Shown in pieces: positions 27,609-36,875 of a DNA stretch of 64,000 bases; position 1 is the first letter of the stretch; every line of letters begins with the position of its first letter. Origin of the DNA: Rhizobium bangladeshense (GTDB lineage: Bacteria; Pseudomonadota; Alphaproteobacteria; Rhizobiales; Rhizobiaceae); the NCBI RefSeq assembly GCF_001662075.1, contig NZ_LYPL01000001.1, positions 248,001 to 312,000 of the forward strand, read 5' to 3'. The position numbers were made by a program, and so were the translations under genes. A model generated the notes under the pieces. That model made no database searches. It saw only the letters and a program-made list of their open reading frames with translations, and had not been told where the DNA came from.

Positions 27609-28955
27609 ATGGATACGCGCAGCAACGGTCATTCCCTTGCCTTCGAGGTCACGCACCGGCTGGTGCTCTCGATCGCAATTCCGATGACGCTCGGCTTCCT
27701 GACGACGCCGATTCTCGGGCTGACGAGCACGGCCGTCGTCGGCCATATGGGCGATCCGGAAGCGCTGGCGGGACTGGCGATCGGTGCAATGCTCTTCGAT
27801 CTCATCCTGGGCAGTTTCAATTTCCTGCGGGCATCGACGACGGGCCTGGCGGCGCAGGCCTATGGCCGGCGAGACCGGCACGAGGAGCAGGCGGTCTTCT
27901 CAAGGGCGCTGATCTCGGCGCTCGGCTGCGGGCTGGCGCTGCTCTGTCTTTCGCCGCTGCTGAAGGCGGCGGGATTGCGGTTGATGGGCGCGGAAGGCGC
28001 GATCGCCGAGGCGACCGCCACCTATTTCTCGATCCGCATCCTGGCAGCGCCGGCCGCACTCGCCAATTACGCCATCCTCGGCTTCGTGCTCGGGCGCGGA
28101 CAGGGCGGTGTCGGGCTGCTGCTGCAGGCGCTGATCAACGGCATCAATATCCTGCTGTCGATCTATCTCGGCCTGTCGCTCGGCTGGGGCGTGGCAGGCG
28201 TCGCCTGGGGAACGTTGGCCGGCGAGGTGGCCGGCGCGCTCGCCGGGCTGCTCATCGTGCTCGGCGGCTTTGCCAAATCTGAGCGGCCGGCATGGGCCGA
28301 GGTCTTTTCCCGGCACCGGCTGGCCGAGCTTTTCGCGCTCAACCGCGACATCCTGATCCGTACCTTCGTGCTGATCGGCGCCTTCACGATCATGACGCGG
28401 ATCGGCACCGGTTTCGGCGCGGTGACACTTGCCGCCAATGCCGTGCTGATGAATTTCTTCCTGCTGTCCGGCTATTATCTCGACGGGCTTGCCAATGCCG
28501 CCGAGCAGATCACCGGCCGGGCGATCGGCGCGCGTTACCGGCCGGCCTTCGACCGCGGGCTGAAGCTCACCACCTTCTGGTCCTTCGGTCTGGCGGCGAT
28601 CGTCTCCGCCTTCTTCCTGCTCGCCGGGCCCTGGCTGATCTCGGTGCTGACGACCTCGCCCGAGGTGCGGCAGGCGGCGGCGACCTATCTGCCCTGGGCG
28701 GCGGTGACCGGGCTCACCGGCGCGCTCGCCTTCCTGATGGACGGGGTCTTCATCGGCGCGACGTGGTCGGCCGACATGCGCAACCGGATGCTGCTGTCCT
28801 TTGCCGGCTACCTCGCCATGCTCGCCGTCTTCGTGCCGCTCTTCGGCAATCACGGCCTGTGGCTGGCGATGAACGCCTTCCTGCTGTTCCGCGGCTTTTT
28901 CCTGGCGATGCTCGTCAGGCCGCGGGCCGATCAGACCTTCCGCGCCGCCCAGTAA
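27609..28955 (+). CDS. MATE family efflux transporter
   Basis: This is a 448-residue protein with about 12 membrane helices in two related halves. The first half shows LVLSIAIPMTLGFLTTPILGLTSTAVVG and the GDPEALAGLAIG segment. The second half includes FFLLSGYYLDGLANAAEQIT and GRAIGARY, typical of the DinF/NorM-like MATE family. It is probably a cation-coupled exporter of drugs or metabolites in the inner membrane. The substrate is unknown. The ribosome site is weak (GGGGCAAGC). The 3' end overlaps the convergent pyrD gene by 25 bp. Confidence 0.9.
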   Translation: MDTRSNGHSLAFEVTHRLVLSIAIPMTLGFLTTPILGLTSTAVVGHMGDPEALAGLAIGAMLFDLILGSFNFLRASTTGLAAQAYGRRDRHEEQAVFSRALISALGCGLALLCLSPLLKAAGLRLMGAEGAIAEATATYFSIRILAAPAALANYAILGFVLGRGQGGVGLLLQALINGINILLSIYLGLSLGWGVAGVAWGTLAGEVAGALAGLLIVLGGFAKSERPAWAEVFSRHRLAELFALNRDILIRTFVLIGAFTIMTRIGTGFGAVTLAANAVLMNFFLLSGYYLDGLANAAEQITGRAIGARYRPAFDRGLKLTTFWSFGLAAIVSAFFLLAGPWLISVLTTSPEVRQAAATYLPWAAVTGLTGALAFLMDGVFIGATWSADMRNRMLLSFAGYLAMLAVFVPLFGNHGLWLAMNAFLLFRGFFLAMLVRPRADQTFRAAQ

Positions 28956-30019
28956 TCGAGCCTGCTGTCGCGCAGCTCGCGGATCGAGCCGGCCTTTTCC
29001 CGGTCGAGCAGCTCGGAGAGACCGCGAACGATATTGCCGGGCAGACCGGGGCCTTCATAGACCATGCAGGAATAGAGCTGGACGAGATCGGCGCCCGCCC
29101 TGATCTTCTCCAGCGCGGTCTCGGCCGAGGAGACGCCGCCGACGCCGATGATCGGCAGTGCGGTGCCGACGCGCTTGCGCATCCTGGCAAGCACGGCGGT
29201 CGACTTTTCGAACAGCGGCACGCCGGAGAGGCCGCCCGTCTCCTTGGCCTGGCGCCGATCCTTCAGGCCCTCGCGCGACAGCGTGGTGTTGGAGACGATC
29301 AGCCCATCCAGCGGATGCGCAAGCGCCTCGGCGGCGATATCGTCCATGCCCTCCTCGGTCAGATCGGGGGCGATCTTCAGAAAGACCGGGATCTTGCGGT
29401 CGGATCTCTCAGCCATCTCATCGCGCGCCGCCAGCACGGCCGACAGCAGCGCCGCAAGGCTTTCGCGCGCCTGCAGATCGCGCAGGCCGGGCGTATTCGG
29501 TGAGGAGATATTGGCGGTGAAATAGCGCGCGACCGAATAGAAACAGCGGATGCCGGCGACATAATCGGCGATGCGGTCCTCGCTGTCCTTGTTGGCGCCG
29601 ATATTGACGCCGACAATGCCTTTGCCCGTCAGCGCCGAGAGCCGCTCGAACGCAGCCTCATGGCCTTCATTGTTGAAACCGAGGCGATTGATGACGGCTT
29701 CATCCTCGACCAGGCGGAAGATGCGCGGACGCGGATTGCCGGATTGTGGCTTCGGCGTCACCGTGCCGATCTCGGTAAAGCCGAAGCCGAGCTTCAGCAG
29801 CGCCTCCGGCACCTCGGCGTTCTTGTCATAGCCGGCCGCCATGCCGAGCGGGTTTTCGAAGGTAAGGCCGGCGACGGTCTGGCGAAGGCGCGGATCCGGG
29901 GTGATCTGGCAGGCGGGCACGAGGCCGGATTTCAACGCCGCGATCGACATGCCGTGGGCTGTTTCCGGATCGAACAGGAAGAGACCCTTGCGGGCGAGAC
30001 GCTGGAAGGGATCGATCAT
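28931..30019 (-). CDS. pyrD: Dihydroorotate dehydrogenase (quinone), class 2
   Basis: This is a 362-residue enzyme oxidising dihydroorotate to orotate in pyrimidine synthesis and passing electrons to quinone at the inner membrane. Motifs include GMAAGYDKNAEVP, GFTEIGTVTPKPQSGNP, LGVNIGANK-like GVNIGANKDSED, ANISSPNTPGLRDLQ and GLIVSNTTLSR, with the phosphate-binding GVGGVSSAETALEKI near the end. The N-terminal helix region MIDPFQRLARKGLFLFDPET is typical of class 2 enzymes. Its start overlaps the DUF952 stop (ATGA), implying co-translation. The last 25 bp overlap the convergent MATE gene. Confidence 0.96.
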   Translation of the reverse strand: MIDPFQRLARKGLFLFDPETAHGMSIAALKSGLVPACQITPDPRLRQTVAGLTFENPLGMAAGYDKNAEVPEALLKLGFGFTEIGTVTPKPQSGNPRPRIFRLVEDEAVINRLGFNNEGHEAAFERLSALTGKGIVGVNIGANKDSEDRIADYVAGIRCFYSVARYFTANISSPNTPGLRDLQARESLAALLSAVLAARDEMAERSDRKIPVFLKIAPDLTEEGMDDIAAEALAHPLDGLIVSNTTLSREGLKDRRQAKETGGLSGVPLFEKSTAVLARMRKRVGTALPIIGVGGVSSAETALEKIRAGADLVQLYSCMVYEGPGLPGNIVRGLSELLDREKAGSIRELRDSRLDYWAARKV

Positions 30020-30372
30020 GGCTGCAGCTCCGGGAAAATATGCGCGCCGGTCTCGTCGAGCGGCAGCCGCACCTCCCAGAGCACGGCCGCAAGCGGCAGC
30101 TCGGCATAGAGATGCGGGAACAGATCGCCGCCACGCGAAGGTTCGAAGATCAGCTTGTCACCGAGGCCGCCGCCATCGACGGCAACCAGCATCAGGTCGG
30201 ACTGGCCGGCGAAATGCAGGGCAGCGGTCTGCTTGACCTGGTCAGCCGTCGAGAAATGGATGAAGCCGTCCTTCAGATCGATGCCGGCGCCATGAAAAAC
30301 ACCGCTTTGTCTGGCTTGCTGCCAGAGCGGTTCCGTCACGATCTTGTAAAGGGTCGGTGTCAGGGTCATCAT
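30016..30372 (-). CDS. DUF952 family protein
   Basis: This is a 118-residue soluble protein. YKIVTEPLWQQARQSGVFHG and DGFIHFSTADQVKQTAALHF, then GLGDKLIFEPSRGGDLFPHLYAELPL, match the DUF952 family. That family has an ADP-ribosyltransferase-like fold in some predictions but no proven activity. In many alphaproteobacteria it sits upstream of pyrD, as here with an ATGA overlap, so a role near nucleotide metabolism is possible. The tandem ATGs at 30372 and 30369 follow GCGAGGCC. Confidence 0.85.
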   Translation of the reverse strand: MMTLTPTLYKIVTEPLWQQARQSGVFHGAGIDLKDGFIHFSTADQVKQTAALHFAGQSDLMLVAVDGGGLGDKLIFEPSRGGDLFPHLYAELPLAAVLWEVRLPLDETGAHIFPELQP

Positions 30373-30485
30373 GGCCTCGCGATTGCTGGTCCTCGATCAC
30401 CAGCGCTTTGCCGGAAAGAGGCGGCAATGTCCACGCCCCGGCGCTTAAAAACAGGACCGCACAGGCAAATCCGGAGGATGAGACG

Positions 30486-30884
30486 ATGAAGATTTTGGTT
30501 CTCACACTTGGCGCTGTACTCCTGCCGCTGGCAGCTGTCGCGGCCGAGGCCGATGCGGGCCGGTTCCAGCTGGAAAAAAGCGGCGATCATTTCGTCCGGC
30601 TCGACCGCCAGTCCGGTGCCATGTCGATCTGCCAGGACAAGGACGGCGCTCTCGTCTGCCGCATGGCGGCCGACGAGCGGGCGGCCTACGAGGACGAACT
30701 CGACCGGCTTGCGGAGCGGGTGACCAAGCTGGAACAGGAAGGTCTCGTCCAGCGGGCGCTGCCGAGCGACGCCGAGATCGACCGCTCGATCAGCATCATG
30801 GAGAAGATGATGAAGAGTTTCATGGGGATGGTGAAGGAGTTCCAGGCCGAGGAAAAGGCCAATCCCCTTCCGCAGAAGACCTGA
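30486..30884 (+). CDS. Exported hypothetical protein with coiled coil
   Basis: This is a 132-residue protein with a clear signal peptide (MKILVLTLGAVLLPLAAVAAEA). A short beta-rich stretch with two Cys follows (GAMSICQDKDGALVCRMA), likely a disulfide. A coiled coil then begins at YEDELDRLAERVTKLEQEGL, and the end is charged (MKSFMGMVKEFQAEEKANPL). This resembles small periplasmic proteins common in Rhizobiales, but I cannot assign a family. The ATG at 30486 has GGAGG 7 bp upstream. It precedes the NarL-type regulator, separated by a short palindrome. Confidence 0.7.
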   Translation: MKILVLTLGAVLLPLAAVAAEADAGRFQLEKSGDHFVRLDRQSGAMSICQDKDGALVCRMAADERAAYEDELDRLAERVTKLEQEGLVQRALPSDAEIDRSISIMEKMMKSFMGMVKEFQAEEKANPLPQKT

Positions 30885-30886
30885 TC

Positions 30887-30904
30887 TGATATAGTCATAT
30901 CAGC
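30887..30904. promoter_or_regulatory. Small palindrome between two genes
   Basis: CTGATAT and ATATCAG flank AGTC, 2 bp after a stop codon and 70 bp before the NarL-type regulator. Two TGCATGC-bearing repeats follow at about 30907-30942. It could be an operator or a weak terminator; nothing more can be said. Confidence 0.35.
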
Positions 30905-30973
30905 AGGCATGCATGGAGCGCAGTGGGGACGGCGTGCATGCAGCATGATCGGGCTCTTGGGAGGGAGTTTTCG

Positions 30974-31621
30974 ATGCAGGAACAGACCATCATCATTGCC
31001 GACGACCATCCGCTTTTCCGCGATGCGTTGCGTCAGGCCGTCATCGGCATGGAAGGCCGCCAGTCGATCGTCGAAGCCGGCGATTTCGCTGCCGCGCGAA
31101 CCGCAGCCGGCGCCCATCCGGACGCCGATCTGATGCTGCTCGACCTCGCCATGCCCGGCGTCAGCGGCTTTTCCGGCCTGATGGCCTTGCGCGCCGAATT
31201 CGCCAGCCTGCCGATCATCATCGTCTCGGCAAGCGACGACGCAACGACGATCCGCCGGGCGCTGGAACTCGGCGCCTCCGGCTTCATTTCGAAATCCTCC
31301 GGTATCGAAGACATTCGCCGCAGCATCCAGACGGTGCTTGCCGGCGATATCGCCACACCCGAAAGCTATCGCGACGGGCAGGAGCAGGACCCCGACGTTG
31401 CCGACCTGATCCACCGCCTGCATACGCTGACGCCGCAGCAGAGCCGGGTACTGACCATGCTCGCCGAAGGCCTGCTGAACAAGCAGATCGCCTATGAACT
31501 CGGCGTCTCGGAGGCGACGATCAAGGCGCATGTCTCGGCGATCCTCTTGAAACTCGATGTCGACAGCCGCACGCAGGCCGTCATCCAGCTCGGCAAGATC
31601 AACATGGCGATGGTCGCCTGA
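30974..31621 (+). CDS. NarL/FixJ-type response regulator
   Basis: This is a 215-residue protein with an N-terminal receiver and a C-terminal LuxR helix-turn-helix. The receiver has the acidic pair in IIIADDHPLF, the likely phospho-Asp in LMLLDLAMPGVSG, a conserved Ser in IIIVSAS and the Lys in GFISKSSG. The DNA-binding part reads LTPQQSRVLTMLAEGLLNKQIA, then GVSEATIKAHVSAILLKL. No partner kinase is next to it, so it is an orphan regulator here. The ATG at 30974 has GGGAGG upstream. Targets are unknown. Confidence 0.9.
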   Translation: MQEQTIIIADDHPLFRDALRQAVIGMEGRQSIVEAGDFAAARTAAGAHPDADLMLLDLAMPGVSGFSGLMALRAEFASLPIIIVSASDDATTIRRALELGASGFISKSSGIEDIRRSIQTVLAGDIATPESYRDGQEQDPDVADLIHRLHTLTPQQSRVLTMLAEGLLNKQIAYELGVSEATIKAHVSAILLKLDVDSRTQAVIQLGKINMAMVA

Positions 31622-31745
31622 GGGCGGTCGAAACCGCCGATAAAAGGATTTTATTCCTCCCTTACCTTTACGCGCGCTGCACGGTCGGTTACACTCCGGC
31701 CGGCTGAAGCGCGGCCTCGGATAGGCTGCACGGAATCGGGCGCAT

Positions 31746-32417
31746 ATGCTGTCACACGAGCAGATCTGGGAGGCGATCGACAGGCTTGCCGAGCGGCACG
31801 ACCTGACGCCATCCGGTCTTGCGCGCCGCGCCGGGCTCGACCCAACCTCCTTCAACAAATCGAAACGGCTTTCGGCCGACGGGCGGCTGCGCTGGCCCTC
31901 GACCGAATCGATCGCCAAGGTGCTCGATGCGACAGGGGCGAGCATGGAGCAGTTTCTCGCCTTCATGCGGCCGGGCGCCAATTCCTCCGCAGAACTGGCG
32001 AGCGAGCGCGCCAAGCCGCCGCACGGCGGCGCCATTCCGCTGCTCGGCTTCGCGCAGGCCGGCGCCGGCGGCTTCTTCGACGATGGCGGCTTTCCGGCCG
32101 GGCAAGGCTGGGACGTGGTCGAATTTCCGGCTGCGCCGTCGCAGAAATCGGGCGTCTACGCACTGGAAGTGCAGGGCGAGAGCATGATGCCGCTCTATCG
32201 CGACGGCGACGTGCTGATCGTCGAACCCGGCGCGCAAGTGCGCCGCAACGACCGGATCGTCGTGCGCACGCGCGAGGGCGAGGTGATGGCCAAGGTGCTG
32301 TTGCGCCAGAGCCCGCGGTCGATCGAGCTGATGTCGCTCAATCCCGAACATCCGAACCGCACGCTCGATCTGTCCGACGTCGATTGGATCGCCCGCATCA
32401 TCTGGGCCAGCCAATAG
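31746..32417 (+). CDS. XRE-type repressor with S24 (LexA-like) peptidase domain
   Basis: This is a 223-residue protein. The N-terminus has an XRE-type HTH (AERHDLTPSGLARRAGLDPTSF). Residues 115-220 form an S24 peptidase fold with the Ser nucleophile in QGESMMPLYRDGDVLIVEP and the catalytic Lys in EVMAKVLLRQ. The classic Ala-Gly cleavage pair could be in FAQAGAGGFF, but auto-cleavage is not certain. Such proteins resemble phage repressors and HdiR-like stress regulators. No phage genes surround it, so it is probably chromosomal and may control its own gene or nearby genes. The next gene starts 11 bp later. Confidence 0.85.
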   Translation: MLSHEQIWEAIDRLAERHDLTPSGLARRAGLDPTSFNKSKRLSADGRLRWPSTESIAKVLDATGASMEQFLAFMRPGANSSAELASERAKPPHGGAIPLLGFAQAGAGGFFDDGGFPAGQGWDVVEFPAAPSQKSGVYALEVQGESMMPLYRDGDVLIVEPGAQVRRNDRIVVRTREGEVMAKVLLRQSPRSIELMSLNPEHPNRTLDLSDVDWIARIIWASQ

Positions 32418-32428
32418 GAAGATATTCC

Positions 32429-33142
32429 ATGCGCCCCGCCGCCGTCTTCACTGGTCTTGCAGGAATGGCGGTCGTGACCGGCCTGCTGATGGCCGCAGAA
32501 GCAAGGCTCAGCGGCGGCACGGGCGGCGAGGATACGACTGCCGCAGAGGCGCCAGCAACCGATACGGCGGCGGAAATCACCCCCGAGGCGGCAGGCCGGT
32601 CGGCTCCGATCTCGGACGCGGATGCCGAAATGATCGCGCGCGCGGCGCAACCGGCCCCTCCCTCACCCGCCCCGGCCGAACCCATGGCGGCGAAGCCTGC
32701 CGATCCGCCGCGCCCATCTGAACTGCCCGGCGGGCAAGCGGTGGGGCCGGCCGCCAAGAAGCCGATCGAGCTGGCGCGGCCGGTGGCCGAAAATGCCGGC
32801 GTGCTTTCCTTTGGCGAGCGCAGGCTTCAGCTTGCCGGCATCGTCCCGACACCGACCGACCGGATATGCGGGCCGGCAGGCCGGCAATGGCCCTGCGGCA
32901 TGATGGCGAAGACGGCCCTGCGCCAGCTCTTGCGCAACCGCAGCCTCACCTGCGACCTCGAGATGGCGGAATGGAAGGGGATGGCGACCGCCGCCTGCCG
33001 GCTCGGCACGCAGGATCTCGGCACATGGCTCGCCGAAAACGGCTGGGCCGAAGCCGAGGCGAGCTCGCCGTTCGACGCCGTCGCCGAGAAGGCGAAGCAG
33101 GCGCAGAAAGGCATTTACGGCGGCGACCCGCGCCGCAAATGA
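32429..33142 (+). CDS. Thermonuclease (SNase-like) family protein, signal-anchored
   Basis: This is a 237-residue protein. The N-terminus is a hydrophobic signal or anchor (AVFTGLAGMAVVTGLLMAAEA), then a long Ala/Pro/Glu-rich linker to about residue 125. The C-terminal domain resembles staphylococcal nuclease: FGERRLQLAGIVPTP, CGMMAKTALRQLLRNRSLTC, ATAACRLGTQDLGTWLAENG and a final KQAQKGIYGGDPRRK. Key catalytic Arg/Glu residues of SNase are not plainly conserved, so nuclease activity is uncertain. It would act in the periplasm or at the membrane. It follows the S24 gene by 11 bp and is likely co-transcribed. Confidence 0.75.
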   Translation: MRPAAVFTGLAGMAVVTGLLMAAEARLSGGTGGEDTTAAEAPATDTAAEITPEAAGRSAPISDADAEMIARAAQPAPPSPAPAEPMAAKPADPPRPSELPGGQAVGPAAKKPIELARPVAENAGVLSFGERRLQLAGIVPTPTDRICGPAGRQWPCGMMAKTALRQLLRNRSLTCDLEMAEWKGMATAACRLGTQDLGTWLAENGWAEAEASSPFDAVAEKAKQAQKGIYGGDPRRK

Positions 33143-33229
33143 CGGATGTCCGCGGCTGCGCGATGCGGCCGATCCCTTGTAAAGCCGGCCGCCAATTCCT
33201 AATCTCGGCTGATTTGAAAGGAATCACCG

Positions 33230-33643
33230 ATGAACAAGCCGCTTTCCGCCCATGACGCACTGATCTACGTGATGGTGATGGCCTCCGCCGTCGACAGCAC
33301 GATGAACGACCGTGAGATGACGAGGATGGGCCAACTGATCGGATTCCTGCCGGTTTTCAAGGATTTCGATGACGACAGGCTGATTCCGATAGCGCGCGAC
33401 TGCGCCTCGCTGCTTGCCGGGCCCGAGGGCCTCGACGTCGTTCTCGAAACCGTGCGCGACACGCTGCCAGCAAAACTCTACGACACGGCCTATGCGCTCG
33501 CCGTCGAAGTGGCTTCCGCCGACCTTTCGGTCAAGGCCGAGGAATTGCGGCTGCTCAGCCTGCTGCGCGACCGTCTCGGCCTCGACAAGCTGACCTGCGC
33601 GGCGATCGAACGCAGCGCCATTGCCCGCTTCCGCAACGGATAA
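33230..33643 (+). CDS. TerB-family protein
   Basis: This is a 137-residue all-helical acidic protein. DALIYVMVMASAVDSTMNDREMTRMG near the N-terminus and ALAVEVASADLSVKAEELRLLSLLRDRLGLD in the second half match the TerB/DUF533-like fold, with the two metal-binding acidic pairs (DSTMNDRE and ADLSVKAEE). TerB-like proteins are linked to tellurite resistance and stress responses, but the single-gene forms in rhizobia have no known task. AAAGGAATCACCG precedes the ATG. It is probably monocistronic. Confidence 0.82.
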   Translation: MNKPLSAHDALIYVMVMASAVDSTMNDREMTRMGQLIGFLPVFKDFDDDRLIPIARDCASLLAGPEGLDVVLETVRDTLPAKLYDTAYALAVEVASADLSVKAEELRLLSLLRDRLGLDKLTCAAIERSAIARFRNG

Positions 33644-33672
33644 GCCTGAAACTCTCCAGGCGACCCGCCCCG

Positions 33673-34554
33673 TCAGTAGAGCCCGTAGGGAAAATAACGC
33701 AGATAGATTTCCTGCAGACGGCCGTTGCGCGACAGCGTGGCAAGGGCGTGATCGATGGCTGACGTCAGCACGCTGTCCTTCTGCCGCAGCATGATCGTCA
33801 TGCCCTCGCCGAGGAAATGTTCGGACAGATAGGGACCGTCGAACAGCGCGCAGCATTTCTCCGAGGCCGGCGAAGAGACCCAGAAGGAAAGCTGCAGCGC
33901 ATCGGCAAAGGCGGCGTCGACCTTGCGCTCCTTCAGCGCGGCAAGCAGAGCGTCCTTGGTGTCGAAGGGCTGGGCCATCAGCGCCGGGAAAAACGCGGCC
34001 AGCATCGCCTCGTGGACCGTGCCCTTGACGACACCGACCGGCCGGCCGGCAAGGGCGGCGGCCGTCTTGCCGTCGACCGGTGCTGCGAGATTGCGCACGA
34101 AGCGCGCCGGCAGCATCAGATAGGGCCGGGAGAAGACGAACTGCCGGCGCAGCTCGGGGGTCACCGCAAGGCCGGCGATGACGGCATCGCCCTGCGAGGC
34201 GGCAAGCGCATCCTTGAGGTCGGCGAAAGGAATCGCCTGGATCTGGCACTTGTCGGATATTTCCAGCTCGCTGCAGATTTCGCGGGCGAGATCGACGTTG
34301 AAGCCGGAAAGCTTGCCGTTCTGATCGGTGAAATTGAAGGGCGGGAAATCGACCGACGTCAGGAAGCGCAAACGCACCAACGAGGTGAGGTCGGGTCTCG
34401 CCAAACGCTCTCGTGCGTCGAAGAGCAGCGGCAGCGAGGGCGCTGCCTTCTGGGCGGAGGCGGCAAGGCTTGAAAGGAGCGCCGCCAGAAATAGTCCGAA
34501 CGCGAGAAAAGCCTTCAGGGTTACGGAGGCCAGTTTGGATTGCATCATTGTCAT
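33673..34554 (-). CDS. Amino-acid-type extracellular solute-binding protein (family 3)
   Basis: This is a periplasmic binding protein of about 293 residues. A signal peptide (SVTLKAFLAFGLFLAALLSSLAASA) precedes FLTSVDFPPFNFTDQNGKLSGFNVDLAREIC, the usual family 3 signature, followed by AIPFADLKDALAASQGDAVIAGLAVTPELRR and a C-terminal YLRYFPYG. These proteins deliver amino acids or related ligands to ABC importers. No permease or ATPase genes are adjacent, so it is an orphan here or uses a remote partner. I chose the ATG at 34554, which makes a normal signal peptide; another ATG at 34596 is possible. Confidence 0.86.
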   Translation of the reverse strand: MTMMQSKLASVTLKAFLAFGLFLAALLSSLAASAQKAAPSLPLLFDARERLARPDLTSLVRLRFLTSVDFPPFNFTDQNGKLSGFNVDLAREICSELEISDKCQIQAIPFADLKDALAASQGDAVIAGLAVTPELRRQFVFSRPYLMLPARFVRNLAAPVDGKTAAALAGRPVGVVKGTVHEAMLAAFFPALMAQPFDTKDALLAALKERKVDAAFADALQLSFWVSSPASEKCCALFDGPYLSEHFLGEGMTIMLRQKDSVLTSAIDHALATLSRNGRLQEIYLRYFPYGLY

Positions 34555-34868
34555 CCGGTCTCGGTGCAGCGCGAAACGTTGATCTATCAGAGTCATGGCT
34601 GGCGGGGAATATGCGTGATCCGACGCCGGAACTGCGGGCGCACCTCCGGATCAGGCTCTCTTGGTTTCCGGCGCTACGCTCGTCCCTCAAAATTATGGGC
34701 ATTCTCCACAACCGCGTTAGGGCGGAATTAAAGAATAGCGCCTTTATTTATGGCGACGTCATCGGACCCCGCCGGCCGATCGCGTGATGCACGCGTCAGC
34801 GCTCTGTTTGTAGCAATTGATTTCGAAGCGCCGGTGCGGCACGCCCGGCCAATCGGGTGACATTTCCC

Positions 34869-36875
34869 ATGTTGAAGCATCTGAAAATCCGCACGAAAAT
34901 CCTATCGGTCGTGACGCTCCTGGGGCTGATCACGATGGCCGGGCTCACCTATGTCATCGCCGAGTTTCGCCGTGCGGACGCCGCCTACAGCGCCTTCATC
35001 GATCATGAGGCGCTGGCCTCGACGCAGAGCGCACGCGCCAGCGCCTCGGTGGTGGCCTCGGTGATGCAAGTCACCCTGCTGGCCGCGATGAAGCCCGACA
35101 CGCCGGCTTTCGAGACGGCGCTCGCCACGCCGAGCAAGCTGCCGCAGGCGCGCGACCGGCTGAAACAGGCGCTGGCGCTGGTGCCGAGCCGCAAGGCGGC
35201 GATCGACGAGATCCAGGCCGGCATCGATGACATCGAAGCCCTGGCGAACAAGATCATCGAACAGAGCAAAGCCAAGGACAGCGCCGGCGCGCAGGCAAAT
35301 GTCGCCCTGATCAACGCCAAGCTCGATGCGCTGGCACGGAAGATGATCGCCAACGATGATGCGATGATGGCGCTGCTCAACGACGGCGGCGACGCGCTCT
35401 CGGCTTCTGTCAACGGTCGGATCACCTTCTGTCTTCTCCTGATCGGCATTGCCGTTCTCGCCGCGATCGGCATCAGCGTCGCTGTCGCACAATCGGGCAT
35501 TGCTGGCCCGATGACGCAGCTGCGGCTGCGCATGACGCGGCTTGCCGAGGGCGATACCGACAGCGAGGTCGGCGGTCTCGATCGCAGCGACGAAGTTGGC
35601 CAGATGGCGCAAGCCGTATCGATCTTCCGCGACAACGCCATCGAGCGCCGTCAGATCGAGGCTCGCGCCGAGGCAGAGCGCAGCGTCAGCGACCGCGAGC
35701 GCCGCGAACGCGAGGCGCAGAAGGCACGCGAAACGTCCGAACTCGAACGCGCCGTCGCAGCTCTCGGCGACGGCCTGCGCCGCCTTGCCGCCGGCGATCT
35801 CGCCTCGCAGATCGACGAGCCTTTTGTCGCCCATCTCGACGCGCTGCGCCAGGATTTCAACCACTCGGTCGAGAAGCTCAACGAGACCTTGCAGGCGGTC
35901 GGCGCCAATGCGAGGGCAATCGGCGCCGGCGCCAACGAGATCCGGTCTTCCGCGGACGAGCTTTCGCGGCGGACAGAACAGCAGTCGGCCTCGGTCGAAC
36001 AAACCGCAGCGGCACTGGAAGAAATCACCACGACGGTGCGCGACGCCGCCAAGCGCGCCGAGGAGGCGAGCCAGCTCGTCGCCCGCACGCGTCTCGGCGC
36101 CGAAAAATCCGGCGAGATCGTCCGCAAGGCCGTCTCGGCCATGCAGGAGATCGAAAAGTCCTCAGGCGAAATCTCCAACATCATCGGCGTCATCGACGAT
36201 ATCGCCTTCCAGACCAATCTTCTGGCGCTGAACGCCGGTGTCGAGGCGGCCCGCGCCGGGGAAGCCGGCAAGGGCTTTGCGGTGGTCGCCCAGGAAGTGC
36301 GCGAGCTTGCCCAGCGCTCCGCCAAGGCGGCCAAGGAGATCAAGGACCTGATCACCAATTCCGGCACCCATGTGCAGACCGGCGTGTCGCTGGTCGGCGA
36401 GACCGGCAAGGCGCTCGATGCGATCGTCACCGAAGTGCAGGAAATCAACCAGCACGTCCACGCGATTGCCGAAGCCTCGCGCGAACAGTCGATCGGGCTG
36501 CAGGAGATCAACACCGCCGTCAACACCATGGACCAGGGCACGCAGCAGAATGCGGCAATGGTCGAGCAATCGACCGCCGCCAGCCACAGCCTCGCCACGG
36601 AGGCGACGGCGCTCAACACTCTGCTCGGCCAGTTCCGGCTGACCGGCACCGGCAGCTTCGCCGCCGCCGCCCCGATCACCTCGGCCCGGCCGTCTGCCCC
36701 AGCACCGCGCGCGCCCGCGCGCCCGCTGGCCAAGGCCCCGGCGATCCGTGTTGCCCGGGAAGGCACAGCCCGCCCGACCGCCTCACCGGCCCGCGCCCTC
36801 GGCCAGACCCTCGCCACCGTCTTCGGCGGCAACAGCTCGCCGAAAAGCCAGGAGGGGGACTGGACGGAGTTCTGA
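34869..36875 (+). CDS. Methyl-accepting chemotaxis protein
   Basis: This is a chemoreceptor of about 668 residues. The first helix (ILSVVTLLGLITMAGLTYVI) and the second (TFCLLLIGIAVLAAIGISVAV) bracket a periplasmic sensor of about 150 residues, an all-helical one. HAMP and a second helical linker follow. The MA domain has the hairpin tip IDDIAFQTNLLALNAGVEAARAGE. The C-terminus ends DWTEF, a variant of the CheR/CheB-binding pentapeptide. It would signal through CheA at the cell pole. The ligand is unknown. I chose the ATG at 34869; a GTG four codons earlier is possible. Confidence 0.92.
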   Translation: MLKHLKIRTKILSVVTLLGLITMAGLTYVIAEFRRADAAYSAFIDHEALASTQSARASASVVASVMQVTLLAAMKPDTPAFETALATPSKLPQARDRLKQALALVPSRKAAIDEIQAGIDDIEALANKIIEQSKAKDSAGAQANVALINAKLDALARKMIANDDAMMALLNDGGDALSASVNGRITFCLLLIGIAVLAAIGISVAVAQSGIAGPMTQLRLRMTRLAEGDTDSEVGGLDRSDEVGQMAQAVSIFRDNAIERRQIEARAEAERSVSDRERREREAQKARETSELERAVAALGDGLRRLAAGDLASQIDEPFVAHLDALRQDFNHSVEKLNETLQAVGANARAIGAGANEIRSSADELSRRTEQQSASVEQTAAALEEITTTVRDAAKRAEEASQLVARTRLGAEKSGEIVRKAVSAMQEIEKSSGEISNIIGVIDDIAFQTNLLALNAGVEAARAGEAGKGFAVVAQEVRELAQRSAKAAKEIKDLITNSGTHVQTGVSLVGETGKALDAIVTEVQEINQHVHAIAEASREQSIGLQEINTAVNTMDQGTQQNAAMVEQSTAASHSLATEATALNTLLGQFRLTGTGSFAAAAPITSARPSAPAPRAPARPLAKAPAIRVAREGTARPTASPARALGQTLATVFGGNSSPKSQEGDWTEF

